Of a stretch of 64,000 nt of DNA, positions 1 to 7,620 are shown piece by piece (position 1 is the first letter of the stretch; each line of letters begins with the position of its first letter). The notes below the pieces were generated by a model. That model did not search any database. It had not been told where the DNA came from and saw only the letters and a program-made list of their open reading frames with translations. The translations under genes and the position numbers were made by a program. Source of the DNA: Selenomonadaceae bacterium (GTDB taxonomy: Bacteria; Bacillota; Negativicutes; Selenomonadales; Selenomonadaceae); the NCBI GenBank assembly GCA_017427545.1, contig JAFRSO010000001.1:40514-104513 (forward strand), in the 5' to 3' direction.

Positions 1-60
1 GCTTGCATAAACTTCTGCAGGCATATCAAAGCGGAACAATTCAACCGAAGGGGTGAAAAC
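1..60 (-). other. Possible edge fragment of a minus-strand gene
   Basis: Read on the minus strand, the first 60 bases are open in a frame giving protein-like sequence (…VELFRFDMPAEVYAS) with codon choice like the rest of the window. The frame stays open into the adjacent repeat up to about position 145. No ribosome binding site or clear start is visible and the gene would leave the window at base 1. It may be the start of an unidentified gene or chance. Confidence 0.2.
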
Positions 61-224
61 TTCGAGGCCGTCATGGAAGACGGCCGCCGCGACCACGTCG
101 CAGGATTGCGACGTTAGCGGCACATATGCCTACGAGTAGTCTCAACATTGGAATATTGAGGACTAACGCCCCCGCGAGGTGCCCTTTCTTTGCATACTTT
201 CTTTGGGCACGCAAAGAAAGTATG
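61..224 (+). repeat. Structured intergenic repeat, copy 1
   Basis: First of four diverged copies of an element of about 170-190 bp (others at 14069-14239, 54405-54597 and 57681-57872). In order it holds a GCCGTC/GACGGC hairpin (66-85), a larger hairpin with arms GCCGC/GCGGC and inner arms GTCGCA/TGCGAC, a segment ending GACTAACGCCCC, and a perfect 13-bp hairpin (CATACTTTCTTTG with its complement, 193-224). That last hairpin lies directly after the phosphate transporter stop codon and could terminate or stabilise its mRNA. The arms differ from the other copies but remain complementary. Confidence 0.75.
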
Positions 225-225
225 A

Positions 226-1248
226 TCAAAACACAAATTCGACCAGTGCGAACGCTGACGCCCCTATTGCCGCCGTAATCGGGATTGTCATGCTCCACGC
301 CTTGACCATTTGTCTGGCAGTGCCCCAACGAACCGCATTTACTCTATTGGCAGTGCCGACGCCCATTATTGAGCCGGATACAACATGCGTCGTCGATACC
401 GGCAAATTCAAAAGTGTTGCGCCGAAAACTACTGACGACGAATTTAAATCAGCCGCAAAACCGCTCGGAGGTTCAAGCTTGAAAATTTTTCCGCCGACGG
501 TTTTTATTATGCGCCAACCACCGGTCGCAGTACCGATTGCCATTGCCGCCGCGCACATGACTTTGACGAACATCGGCACTTCAAATTCCGCAATGAATCC
601 GCCGCTGAAAAGTGCCAGCGTGATTATGCCCATTGACTTTTGCGCATCGTTTGAGCCGTTCGAGAAAGCTATCATCGCCGCCGAAACTCTTTGCAACTTG
701 CGGAAATTGTCGTTGAGGACGTGCGGATTTGATTTGTCGAACAGCCGAAAAATTATGTTCATGATGATTATTCCGGTGACGAGTGCGATTGCCGGCGAGA
801 GTATCAGCGCGAGAATAATTTTTCCGACGCCTTGCCAATTCAAACCGCTCAAGCCGACTGAAATTAAAACTGCGCCGATTAATCCGCCAATCAAAGCGTG
901 CGACGAACTCGACGGGATACCAAAATACCACGTCAACAAATTCCAGAAAATCGCCCCCATCAGCGCGGCGATTATTACTTTTTCATCGACAATGTTGGGT
1001 GAACTGACAATCCCGCCGCCGATAGTTTTGGCGACGCCCGTCGAAACCATTGCTCCAAAAAAATTACATCCCGCCACCAAAATTACCGCATGATTCGGTT
1101 GAAGGGCGCGGGTGCTGACTGAAGTCGCTATCGCGTTCGCCGTATCGTGAAAGCCGTTGATAAAATCGAATATCAACGCCAAAATTATTACCAAAATTAT
1201 CATGGCTTCAAGTTCAACAAATTGTACCATAGCCGCAAGCTCAGCCAA
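226..1248 (-). CDS. pit: PiT-family inorganic phosphate transporter
   Basis: Integral membrane permease, predicted to import inorganic phosphate by cation symport in the inner membrane. The N-terminal family signature GFHDTANAIATSV lies at about residues 32-44 and the second, C-terminal signature (NLPVSTTHVVSGSIMG) near residue 285, separated by a more polar middle region. About 340 residues is at the short end for the family. AGGGAG at 1258-1263 fits a TTG start at 1248 (9 nt away); a TTG at 1257 abuts it and an ATG at 1230 lacks one. No DUF47/PhoU-like partner is adjacent. The gene is divergent from trmK and its stop is followed at once by the terminal hairpin of repeat copy 1. Family assignment is secure; phosphate as substrate follows from the family. 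Confidence 0.93.
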   Translation of the reverse strand: MAELAAMVQFVELEAMIILVIILALIFDFINGFHDTANAIATSVSTRALQPNHAVILVAGCNFFGAMVSTGVAKTIGGGIVSSPNIVDEKVIIAALMGAIFWNLLTWYFGIPSSSSHALIGGLIGAVLISVGLSGLNWQGVGKIILALILSPAIALVTGIIIMNIIFRLFDKSNPHVLNDNFRKLQRVSAAMIAFSNGSNDAQKSMGIITLALFSGGFIAEFEVPMFVKVMCAAAMAIGTATGGWRIIKTVGGKIFKLEPPSGFAADLNSSSVVFGATLLNLPVSTTHVVSGSIMGVGTANRVNAVRWGTARQMVKAWSMTIPITAAIGASAFALVEFVF

Positions 1249-1327
1249 TTTTCTCAACTCCCTAAAATTATTTTGAGAGATATGCTGCCTGCCGAATTCT
1301 ACAAAATCTTTCAGCCGCTGTCAAAAC

Positions 1328-1356
1328 TTGACGGCACTAAATTAACTTGCTACATT
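1328..1356 (+). promoter_or_regulatory. Sigma-70-type promoter for trmK
   Basis: TTGACG at 1328-1333, a 17-nt spacer and TACATT at 1351-1356. It lies just upstream of the GGAGG (1362-1366) and GTG start of trmK, so the leader would be very short. Confidence 0.55.
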
Positions 1357-1374
1357 TTAGCGGAGGTGGATAAC

Positions 1375-2034
1375 GTGATTGATTCGCGGATTGAAAGCGT
1401 GTTGAATTTTGTAGCGGCGGGCAGTCGTGTTGCCGATGTCGGGGCTGATCACGGATATTTGGCGATTGAATTAATTTTGAGCGGGCGGGCAAGTAAAGTT
1501 ATCGCCACAGAAAAAAATTTGCACCCGTTCGAGGCGTTGGCGAAAAATATTTCTGATTCGGGCTTGAGTTCGATTGAAGTGCGTTTGGGCGACGGCTTGA
1601 AAGTTTTATCGGCGGGCGAGGTCGACACGATTTGTATTGCAGGGATGGGCGGCGTGCTCATCGAAAAAATTTTGACTGATTCGCCCGAAGTCGTTCAATC
1701 GGCAAGGCAACTGATTTTGCAACCCATGAACGGTGCGGAAAAAATTCGTGCGTGGCTTGAAGAAAACTCTTGGAAGATTGCCGACGAGGATTTGGCCGAA
1801 TCAGCCGGCATTATCTACGAAATAATTTGCGCGGAAAAAAATCCTCAACCCAAAATTTTCAAGCGTGACACTTCGCCGCTGATGAAAAAATTTTTAGCTC
1901 AACGACTGGAAAAACTTCAACGTATCGTTGCGGAGATGTCGAAAAGTGAAATTGCCCGCGATAGTGAAAAATTTTCCGCGCTGATTGCCGAGATTGAAAC
2001 ATTGAAAAATAATCTTCAAGCAAATATAATTTAG
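1375..2034 (+). CDS. trmK: tRNA (adenine(22)-N(1))-methyltransferase, TrmK family
   Basis: Predicted SAM-dependent methyltransferase that makes m1A22 in tRNA. The Rossmann SAM-binding motif ADVGADHGYL is at about residues 20-29 and the family motif IAGMGG near residue 85. The C-terminal third is helical and lysine-rich, as usual for TrmK. GGAGG 8 nt ahead supports the GTG start at 1375; the frame is open further upstream but without a ribosome binding site. 219 residues is normal for the family. The usual Nif3-like downstream neighbour is absent. The stop codon TAG is formed by the first unit of the following heptamer array, so the array may have set the end of the protein. Confidence 0.9.
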   Translation: MIDSRIESVLNFVAAGSRVADVGADHGYLAIELILSGRASKVIATEKNLHPFEALAKNISDSGLSSIEVRLGDGLKVLSAGEVDTICIAGMGGVLIEKILTDSPEVVQSARQLILQPMNGAEKIRAWLEENSWKIADEDLAESAGIIYEIICAEKNPQPKIFKRDTSPLMKKFLAQRLEKLQRIVAEMSKSEIARDSEKFSALIAEIETLKNNLQANII

Positions 2035-2140
2035 GAACTAGGAACTAGGAACTAGGAACTAGGAACTAGGAACTAGGAACTAGGAACTGGGAACTAGAAC
2101 TAGGTACTAGTTGCTAGCTGCTAGTAGCTAGAAGCTAAGC
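2034..2140 (+). repeat. Short tandem array (GGAACTA)n with degenerate tail
   Basis: About nine near-perfect 7-bp units (GGAACTA, one GGAACTG) run from 2034 to about 2096, then degenerate into GCTAGTA/GCTAGAA-like units. This is the longest uninterrupted array of its kind in the window. It sits between trmK and the argB ribosome binding site. There are no unique spacers, so it is not a CRISPR. Confidence 0.9.
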
Positions 2141-2153
2141 GGGAGGCTTTGAA

Positions 2154-3182
2154 ATGATTGACGAGACTTTACAATTTGATATGGCGGCGAAGATTCTCAA
2201 AAAATTTTTGCCCGAAGAAATGCACGACGAAATTGAAAATGCAATGCGTAATGCGAAATGCGAAATGCGCAATGATGAAAAAGTTGTCGAGCCGCTGAAA
2301 AATTTCACTGCGGACGACAGGGCAGCTATTCTCGTTGAGGCTCTGCCATATATCCAAGAATTTCACGACAAGACGATTGTCATCAAATACGGCGGCAATG
2401 CTATGGTCAATGACGAACTCAAAGCGAGTGTCATGCAGGACGTTGCGCTGATGAAATTCGTTGGGATTAACGTCGTGATTGTTCATGGCGGCGGCCCCGA
2501 AATTACCGGCTTCCTAAAAAAAATCGGCAAGGAAAGTTCATTCGTCAGCGGCCTGCGCGTCACTGATGAGGAGACTGTCGAGATTGCCGAAATGGTTCTT
2601 GACGGCAAAATCAATTCCGAAATCGTCACGCTTTTAAATCGCCGCGGACTTCGAGCAGTCGGCTTGAGTGGCAAGGACGCCGATTTGATTCAAGCCGAAA
2701 AAAAATTGGCGACGGTTTATGACGGCGGCGAGAAAACTAAAGTTGATATAGGCTACGTCGGTAAGGCTAAGCAAGTCAACATTCAGATTGTCAACGATTT
2801 AATCAGTCAAGGCTATGTTCCCGTCATTGCACCGATTGGCGTCGGCGAAGATGGCGCAAGTTACAACATCAACGCGGATTATGTTGCGGCTGATATTGCT
2901 GGTGCGCTCAAGGCTGAAAAACTTTTGCTGCTCACCGATACCGAAGGCGTCTATAAAAATTTCGAGGACAAGAGCAGTTTTATTTCAACGCTCAAAGCTG
3001 ATGAGGCGCGGACATTCATTAAGGACGGGATAATTTCCGGCGGCATGATTCCGAAGGTTGAGGCGTGTTTGAGGGCTTTGGACAGGGGCACGAATAAAGC
3101 TTACATTATCGACGGACGGCTCCCGCATTCAATTATTTTGGAGCTGTTCACTGATTCGGGTATCGGCACGGAGGTCGAGTGA
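2154..3182 (+). CDS. argB: Acetylglutamate kinase with N-terminal extension
   Basis: Phosphorylates N-acetylglutamate in arginine biosynthesis. The amino-acid-kinase fold is clear: KYGGNAM at residues 78-84 (phosphate-binding lysine), HGGGPEI at 111-117, and the C-terminal ATP-site region LLLLTDTEGVY. At 342 residues it is about 45-50 longer than usual, all of it N-terminal. GGGAGG at 2141-2146, 7 nt before the ATG, indicates the extension is translated. Within it, residues 30-41 are encoded by a short AATGCG-type tandem repeat that recurs inside tcdA. The last base of the TGA stop is the first base of the next ATG (TGATG), so translation of the glycosyltransferase is coupled. The argD gene follows one gene later. 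Confidence 0.95.
   Translation: MIDETLQFDMAAKILKKFLPEEMHDEIENAMRNAKCEMRNDEKVVEPLKNFTADDRAAILVEALPYIQEFHDKTIVIKYGGNAMVNDELKASVMQDVALMKFVGINVVIVHGGGPEITGFLKKIGKESSFVSGLRVTDEETVEIAEMVLDGKINSEIVTLLNRRGLRAVGLSGKDADLIQAEKKLATVYDGGEKTKVDIGYVGKAKQVNIQIVNDLISQGYVPVIAPIGVGEDGASYNINADYVAADIAGALKAEKLLLLTDTEGVYKNFEDKSSFISTLKADEARTFIKDGIISGGMIPKVEACLRALDRGTNKAYIIDGRLPHSIILELFTDSGIGTEVE
2239..2277 (+). repeat. AATGCG-type tandem repeat inside argB
   Basis: Five to six imperfect units (AATGCGTA, AATGCGAA, AATGCGCA) are read in frame as residues 30-41 of the ArgB extension. Nearly the same run occurs in frame in tcdA at 57557-57596. Confidence 0.75.
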
Positions 3183-4390
3183 TGGTCGACAAAAATTTAT
3201 TCCTGCATGATTTGGCAGTAGTGGCGATTCTCAAGGACGAGGGCAATTATCTCAAGGAATGGCTTGACTATCATTTATTGGCGGGCGTCGAACACTTCTA
3301 CCTTTACGACAACGATTCAACCGACAATCAAGCCGAAGTCGCCAAACCTTACGTTGAGGCCGGACTTGTCGATTATTTTCCCGCGCCCGGTAAGACCATG
3401 CAGGTGAAAGTTTATAACGACGCCGTAAAAAATTTTAAATTCCTCAATCGCTACATGGCGTTCATTGATTTGGACGAGTTCATTTATCCGAAAAGCAATC
3501 GCGCCATTTCCGAGGTTGTCGACGAAATTTTATTGCGTGATCAAAATGCGGCGGGCTTATCGTTTCATTGGCAAATATTCGGCTCCAACGGTCATGAGAT
3601 TGCTGATTATTCTCGTGGCGTGCTTGAAAGATTTACGCGCCGTGCTCAAAGTGACGATGAACTTAATAAATTTGTCAAGACGATTGCCGATCCGCGCAAA
3701 ATAAGATTCTTTCAAACTATGCATGTCATGTACTTTTTTGAACCATTTTATACTGTGACCGAAAAATTAAAAATGATAACGGACATTGTTTCTTTGCCGA
3801 TAGTGACGGAAAAAATTGTTGTGAATCATTACCACGCGAAGTCATTTGAGGAATACAAAGTAACTAAAATGCGTCGAGGTTGGCCATGCGGTCCCGAAAA
3901 TCCTTACAGCGACAAATCATTTAACATACACGATCGCAACGAAATTTTCGACGACGGGATTTTAAAATATCGTGCCGCCCGCGCAGAAAATTTTTCTCTA
4001 GAAAGCGACGCCGCAAGATTTAATCGCGTGACGAAAGCTTTGACGGAAACTTTATCGGGAGCAGAATTTTCTTTGGAGACGGCGTTGACTTGTCGAGCAT
4101 TGAGCGCGTATCTTTGCGAACATTTTCCCAACGACGCCGATTATTGGAAAATTTGCGAGGAGGCTTCTGTCGGGGCAATTTTAAAATCTCTGGAAGGTAT
4201 CAACATTACAGACGCTCAACTTTTGATTCGTGAGCTTCCAAATCTTTTGAGGTTGACTTATCCCGCTGTCAAAGATTTACGCAAGACGACTTTGCAAATT
4301 ATTTCTCTGATGAAAAATATTTACCACTTAAATTACATGTGGAAAGATTATATCGAGATGGATTATATCAGCGATCTTTTGAAGGAGTGA
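3182..4390 (+). CDS. GT92/GT2-like glycosyltransferase
   Basis: Predicted cytosolic, GT-A-fold glycosyltransferase of the GT92 / Glyco_tranf_2_4 type; donor and acceptor are unknown. The nucleotide-binding start VVAILKDEGNYLKEWLDYH (about residues 13-31), YLYDNDSTD (40-48), the DxD-like DLDEF (96-100) and a late VNHYHAKSFEEY segment match that family. There is no signal peptide or obvious membrane span. The ATG overlaps the argB stop by one base with GGAGG 7 nt upstream, and argD starts five bases after the stop. A sugar transferase between two arginine biosynthesis genes is unexpected. The C-terminal 130 residues are less conserved and resemble nothing I recognise. Confidence 0.8.
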   Translation: MVDKNLFLHDLAVVAILKDEGNYLKEWLDYHLLAGVEHFYLYDNDSTDNQAEVAKPYVEAGLVDYFPAPGKTMQVKVYNDAVKNFKFLNRYMAFIDLDEFIYPKSNRAISEVVDEILLRDQNAAGLSFHWQIFGSNGHEIADYSRGVLERFTRRAQSDDELNKFVKTIADPRKIRFFQTMHVMYFFEPFYTVTEKLKMITDIVSLPIVTEKIVVNHYHAKSFEEYKVTKMRRGWPCGPENPYSDKSFNIHDRNEIFDDGILKYRAARAENFSLESDAARFNRVTKALTETLSGAEFSLETALTCRALSAYLCEHFPNDADYWKICEEASVGAILKSLEGINITDAQLLIRELPNLLRLTYPAVKDLRKTTLQIISLMKNIYHLNYMWKDYIEMDYISDLLKE

Positions 4391-4395
4391 TTTGT

Positions 4396-5592
4396 TTGAC
4401 TGAAGAAAAAATTTTTGAGCGCGACGACAAAAATTATCTGCCCGTGTTCAAGCGTTACAAAATCGTTTTGGAGCGCGGCGAGGGCGCGTATCTTTACGAC
4501 ATCAACGGAAAAAAATATATCGATTTCCTTGCGGGCATTGCCGTAAATGTTCTCGGCCATAATTATCCGCCGCTGGTCAAAGCAATTTCGGAGCAGGCCG
4601 CTAAAGTCATTCACGTGAGCAATCTTTACTACACGCAGCCGCAAGCTGATGCCGCCGCCAAACTCGTCAAACTCAGCGGGCTTGACAGGGCATTTTTCGG
4701 AAATTCGGGCGCGGAGGCTAATGAAGGCGCAATTAAAATCGCCCGCAAGTTTGCAAAGAAAATTTCTCCCGACAAGACGCAAATTATCACGGCGTGGAAC
4801 AGTTTTCACGGAAGGACGCTTGCGACTTTGACGGCCACCGGTCAGCCGCATTATCACAAAGGCTTTGAACCTCTGCCGCAAGGTTTCGATTATGTTCACT
4901 TCAACGACGCCGAAGAGCTTGCCGAAAAAATTTCCGATAAAACTTGCGCGGTCATGCTTGAGCCGATTCAAGGTGAAGGCGGCGTTTATCCCCCGAAAAA
5001 TGATTACCTCAAAAAAGTCCGCGAACTTTGCGATAAACACGGCGCACTTTTGATTTTTGATGAGATTCAATCGGGCATTGGGCGCAGCGGAAAATTTTTT
5101 GCCTACGAAAAATACGGCGTCAAACCCGATATCGTCACGCTTGCAAAAGGTTTGGCGGGAGGCGTTCCGATTGGCGCATTTATCTGCACGGAAGATGTTG
5201 CCAAGGCCTTCAACCCCGGTGATCATGGTACGACTTTCGGCGGCAATCCTCTGGCATGTGCGGCGGCAAATGTCGTACTCGATACCGTTCCCGATGAAAA
5301 ATTTTTGGCGCACGTTGAGGAAGTCGGAGCTTATTTCAAGAGCAAACTGATTGACTTGCAAAAAAAATATCCCGCTCAAATCAGCGAGATTCGCGGCGAA
5401 GGTTTGATTTTGGGTGCTCAACTAGACAAGCCGAAACGTTCGGGCGTCGAAATCGTCAACGAGTGCATGAAGCGCGGCGCGATTATCAACTGCACGGTCG
5501 GCACGGTTTTAAGATTTATTCCGCCGCTGATTATCACCAATGAGCAGGTCGACGAAGTTATCAGCATTTTGGACAGCGTCTTTGGCGAATAA
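4396..5592 (+). CDS. argD: Acetylornithine aminotransferase
   Basis: PLP-dependent class III aminotransferase converting N-acetylglutamate semialdehyde to N-acetylornithine. Visible are FFGNSGAEANEGAIK (cofactor phosphate region), IFDEIQSGIGRSG, and TLAKGLAGG, whose lysine forms the Schiff base near residue 253. The TTG start at 4396 has GAAGGAG 8 nt upstream; 398 residues is normal. It lies five bases after the glycosyltransferase and two genes after argB, forming a small arg operon with no other arg gene in view. Succinyl-diaminopimelate aminotransferase is a related activity that cannot be excluded from sequence alone. Confidence 0.95.
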   Translation: MTEEKIFERDDKNYLPVFKRYKIVLERGEGAYLYDINGKKYIDFLAGIAVNVLGHNYPPLVKAISEQAAKVIHVSNLYYTQPQADAAAKLVKLSGLDRAFFGNSGAEANEGAIKIARKFAKKISPDKTQIITAWNSFHGRTLATLTATGQPHYHKGFEPLPQGFDYVHFNDAEELAEKISDKTCAVMLEPIQGEGGVYPPKNDYLKKVRELCDKHGALLIFDEIQSGIGRSGKFFAYEKYGVKPDIVTLAKGLAGGVPIGAFICTEDVAKAFNPGDHGTTFGGNPLACAAANVVLDTVPDEKFLAHVEEVGAYFKSKLIDLQKKYPAQISEIRGEGLILGAQLDKPKRSGVEIVNECMKRGAIINCTVGTVLRFIPPLIITNEQVDEVISILDSVFGE

Positions 5593-5623
5593 AAAAATTT
5601 ACGTTGAAAGGAGCGTGAATCAC

Positions 5624-6022
5624 ATGAGAAAATTTTTAATCGCTGCTGCGGCAAGTTTTTTGATTTTCGGCGGACAAAATGATATTCAAGCCGCATCACT
5701 TGATCTTTCCGTCAGGCAAGATGTCGAAGTTCAAGAGATGAAGCTCCAGTGGGCGCATTTCAGGGACAAATACATTCTTGGTCGTGAGACGGCAAATGAG
5801 CGTCGTGACAGGCATGAGTGGGAGCGTCGTCACAGATATGACAGGGATCGTTACCGTGATTATCCGCCTCCGCCACCACCTCCACCACCGCGTTATCGTG
5901 GTGACGGGCGCAGGTATGATCCACCGCCTCCGCCACCACCTCCACCGCCGCGCTATCGTGATGACAGGTACAGAGATTATCCGCCTCCGCCACCTCCACC
6001 ACCTCCGCCGCGTCGACGCTGA
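5624..6022 (+). CDS. Secreted protein with three polyproline tracts
   Basis: Function not recognised. An N-terminal signal peptide (MRKFLIAAAASFLIFGG, cut probably after IQAAS) precedes a short charged segment, an Arg/Asp/Tyr-rich stretch from about residue 60, and three runs of 9-10 prolines separated by RYRGDGRRYD- and RYRDDRYRDY-like linkers, ending in three arginines. The tracts are encoded by mixed CCx codons, so the DNA is a CCNCCN near-repeat prone to length change. AAAGGAG 9 nt ahead supports the ATG at 5624. Mature protein of about 105 residues, strongly basic; it could bind envelope polymers. A 9-bp hairpin terminator follows. Confidence 0.75.
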   Translation: MRKFLIAAAASFLIFGGQNDIQAASLDLSVRQDVEVQEMKLQWAHFRDKYILGRETANERRDRHEWERRHRYDRDRYRDYPPPPPPPPPRYRGDGRRYDPPPPPPPPPPRYRDDRYRDYPPPPPPPPPPRRR

Positions 6023-6043
6023 AAAATATTTCTTCAGCTACGG

Positions 6044-6070
6044 CTCCTCGACTTCGGTTGAGGAGTTTTT
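6044..6070 (+). terminator. Rho-independent terminator
   Basis: CTCCTCGAC / GTTGAGGAG form a 9-bp stem (one G-U) with a TTCG tetraloop, followed by TTTTT. It ends the argB-GT-argD-proline-protein unit. The − strand gene yifB ends a few bases further right. Confidence 0.85.
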
Positions 6071-6075
6071 GATTG

Positions 6076-7608
6076 TCAACTGTCCAATTCAAAATCACTG
6101 CGCAATTTGATAGCCTCGCTGATATGTTTTGCCAAAATTGTTTCCGAACCGCCCGCCAAATCGGCAATCGTCCGCCCGACTTTGATAATCCTGTCGTAAG
6201 AGCGGGCTGAAAGTTTCTTCGTCTCAAAAACTTCCTTCAAGAGTTTTTCGGCTTCCGGTTCCAAAATGCACAGCTTTTGAATCAGCGCGTGATTCATTTG
6301 CGCGTTGCAGAAGAGATGATATTTTTCCAGGCGTTGAGTTTGAATTTTTCTCGCCGCAGAAACTCTCTCACGAATTGAACTTGAGGATTCATTTCGACGT
6401 TTTGAGCTTAACTCATCGTATTTGACACGGGGAACGCGAATTTGAATGTCGATTCGGTCAAGCAAAGGTCCCGACAATCGCCGCGTATATTTTTTTATGT
6501 CAAGCGTCGAACAGCGGCAATCGTGATCGGGATCGCCGCTCCAACCGCATGGGCAAGGATTCATCGCGCAAATTAAAATCATGCTGCAGGGGAAAGTCAA
6601 CGTCCCACTCACTCGGCTGATTGTAATTTGCCTTTCTTCAAGAGGTTCGCGCAGAGCCTCCAACGTAATTTTTTTGAATTCCGGCAACTCGTCGAGGAAT
6701 AAAACGCCGTTGTGCGCAAGGGTGACTTGTCCGGGCGTGGGAGTGGTACCACCGCCGATTATCGCCGCAGTTGATGAGTCGTGATTCGGATTTTGGAACG
6801 GCCGCTTAGTCATTAGTCCGCCGCCTTGAGGCAACTTCCCCGCAATGCTGTAAATTTTCGTGACTTCCAAAGCCTCTTCACGCGTCATTTCCGGCAAGAT
6901 TGAACTCATGCGTTTTGCCAACATAGTTTTACCTGAACCCGGTACGCCGACCATTAAGACGTTGTGACCGCCCGCCGCTGCAATCTCCAAAGCACGTTTT
7001 GCCATGAATTGTCCCTGCACGTCCGCGAAGTCGTCAACCAGCTCAACGAAACCTTCCGGCTCATTGATTGGTTGAGGCGTTGCAGGTTCCAACGTAATTT
7101 CTCCGTCGAGGAAGTCAACCAGCTCCATTAAACTTTTCGGCGCGTAAACTTCAAGCCCGTTGACCAATAAAGCTTCGTTGACATTTTCTCGCGCGACGAC
7201 TATTTTTTTGAAACCTTCTGCCCGTGCAGTTATCGCTATCGGCAAGACGCCCGCCACGCTGCGCAAATTTCCTTCCAACGACAATTCCGCCACGAATAAA
7301 AATTCTTCGCACACTGACGGCCGCAATCTTCCCTGTGCCGCCAAAAGTCCTATCGCTATCGGCAAGTCAAGCCCTGCACTTTCCTTTTTGACGCTTGCCG
7401 GTGCCAAGTTGATTGTGATTTTTTCGGCACGGCTGCGGAGGCTTGAATTTTTTATGGCAGTGCGCACACGTTCCTTTGATTCACGCACGGCGGTCGAAGG
7501 TAAGCCGACGATATCAAAGGCGGGCATACCGTTCGCGCTGTCGACTTCGACTGAAATTATCAGCCCGTCAACACCTTGCGTCGCCGCACCAAATGTTCTC
7601 GCGTACAA
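6076..7608 (-). CDS. comM: YifB/ComM family Mg-chelatase-like AAA+ ATPase
   Basis: AAA+ ATPase of the YifB/ComM family; ComM is a branch-migration helicase that helps integrate DNA during natural transformation. An N-terminal Lon-protease-like ChlI domain (about 1-170) precedes the AAA+ core with Walker A GVPGSGKT near residue 222 and Walker B LFLDELPEF near 305, then a cysteine-rich loop (CAMNPCPCGW…CRCS) and the C-terminal Mg-chelatase domain. The TTG start at 7608 has GAGGAGG about 7 nt upstream, and this site overlaps the stop of the preceding cca gene. 510 residues is typical. Other competence genes are not visible in the window. Confidence 0.92.
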   Translation of the reverse strand: MYARTFGAATQGVDGLIISVEVDSANGMPAFDIVGLPSTAVRESKERVRTAIKNSSLRSRAEKITINLAPASVKKESAGLDLPIAIGLLAAQGRLRPSVCEEFLFVAELSLEGNLRSVAGVLPIAITARAEGFKKIVVARENVNEALLVNGLEVYAPKSLMELVDFLDGEITLEPATPQPINEPEGFVELVDDFADVQGQFMAKRALEIAAAGGHNVLMVGVPGSGKTMLAKRMSSILPEMTREEALEVTKIYSIAGKLPQGGGLMTKRPFQNPNHDSSTAAIIGGGTTPTPGQVTLAHNGVLFLDELPEFKKITLEALREPLEERQITISRVSGTLTFPCSMILICAMNPCPCGWSGDPDHDCRCSTLDIKKYTRRLSGPLLDRIDIQIRVPRVKYDELSSKRRNESSSSIRERVSAARKIQTQRLEKYHLFCNAQMNHALIQKLCILEPEAEKLLKEVFETKKLSARSYDRIIKVGRTIADLAGGSETILAKHISEAIKLRSDFELDS

Positions 7609-7620
7609 AAATTTTCCTCC

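Noticed and set aside
179..1093. Long plus-strand frame opposite the phosphate transporter
   Set aside because: Antisense to a clear PiT family gene and without a start signal.
2034..2140. Heptamer array as a CRISPR
   Set aside because: Units are 7 bp and directly adjacent, with no unique spacers and no cas genes.
4363..5421. Long minus-strand frame opposite argD
   Set aside because: Antisense to a diagnostic aminotransferase; composition reflects the other strand.
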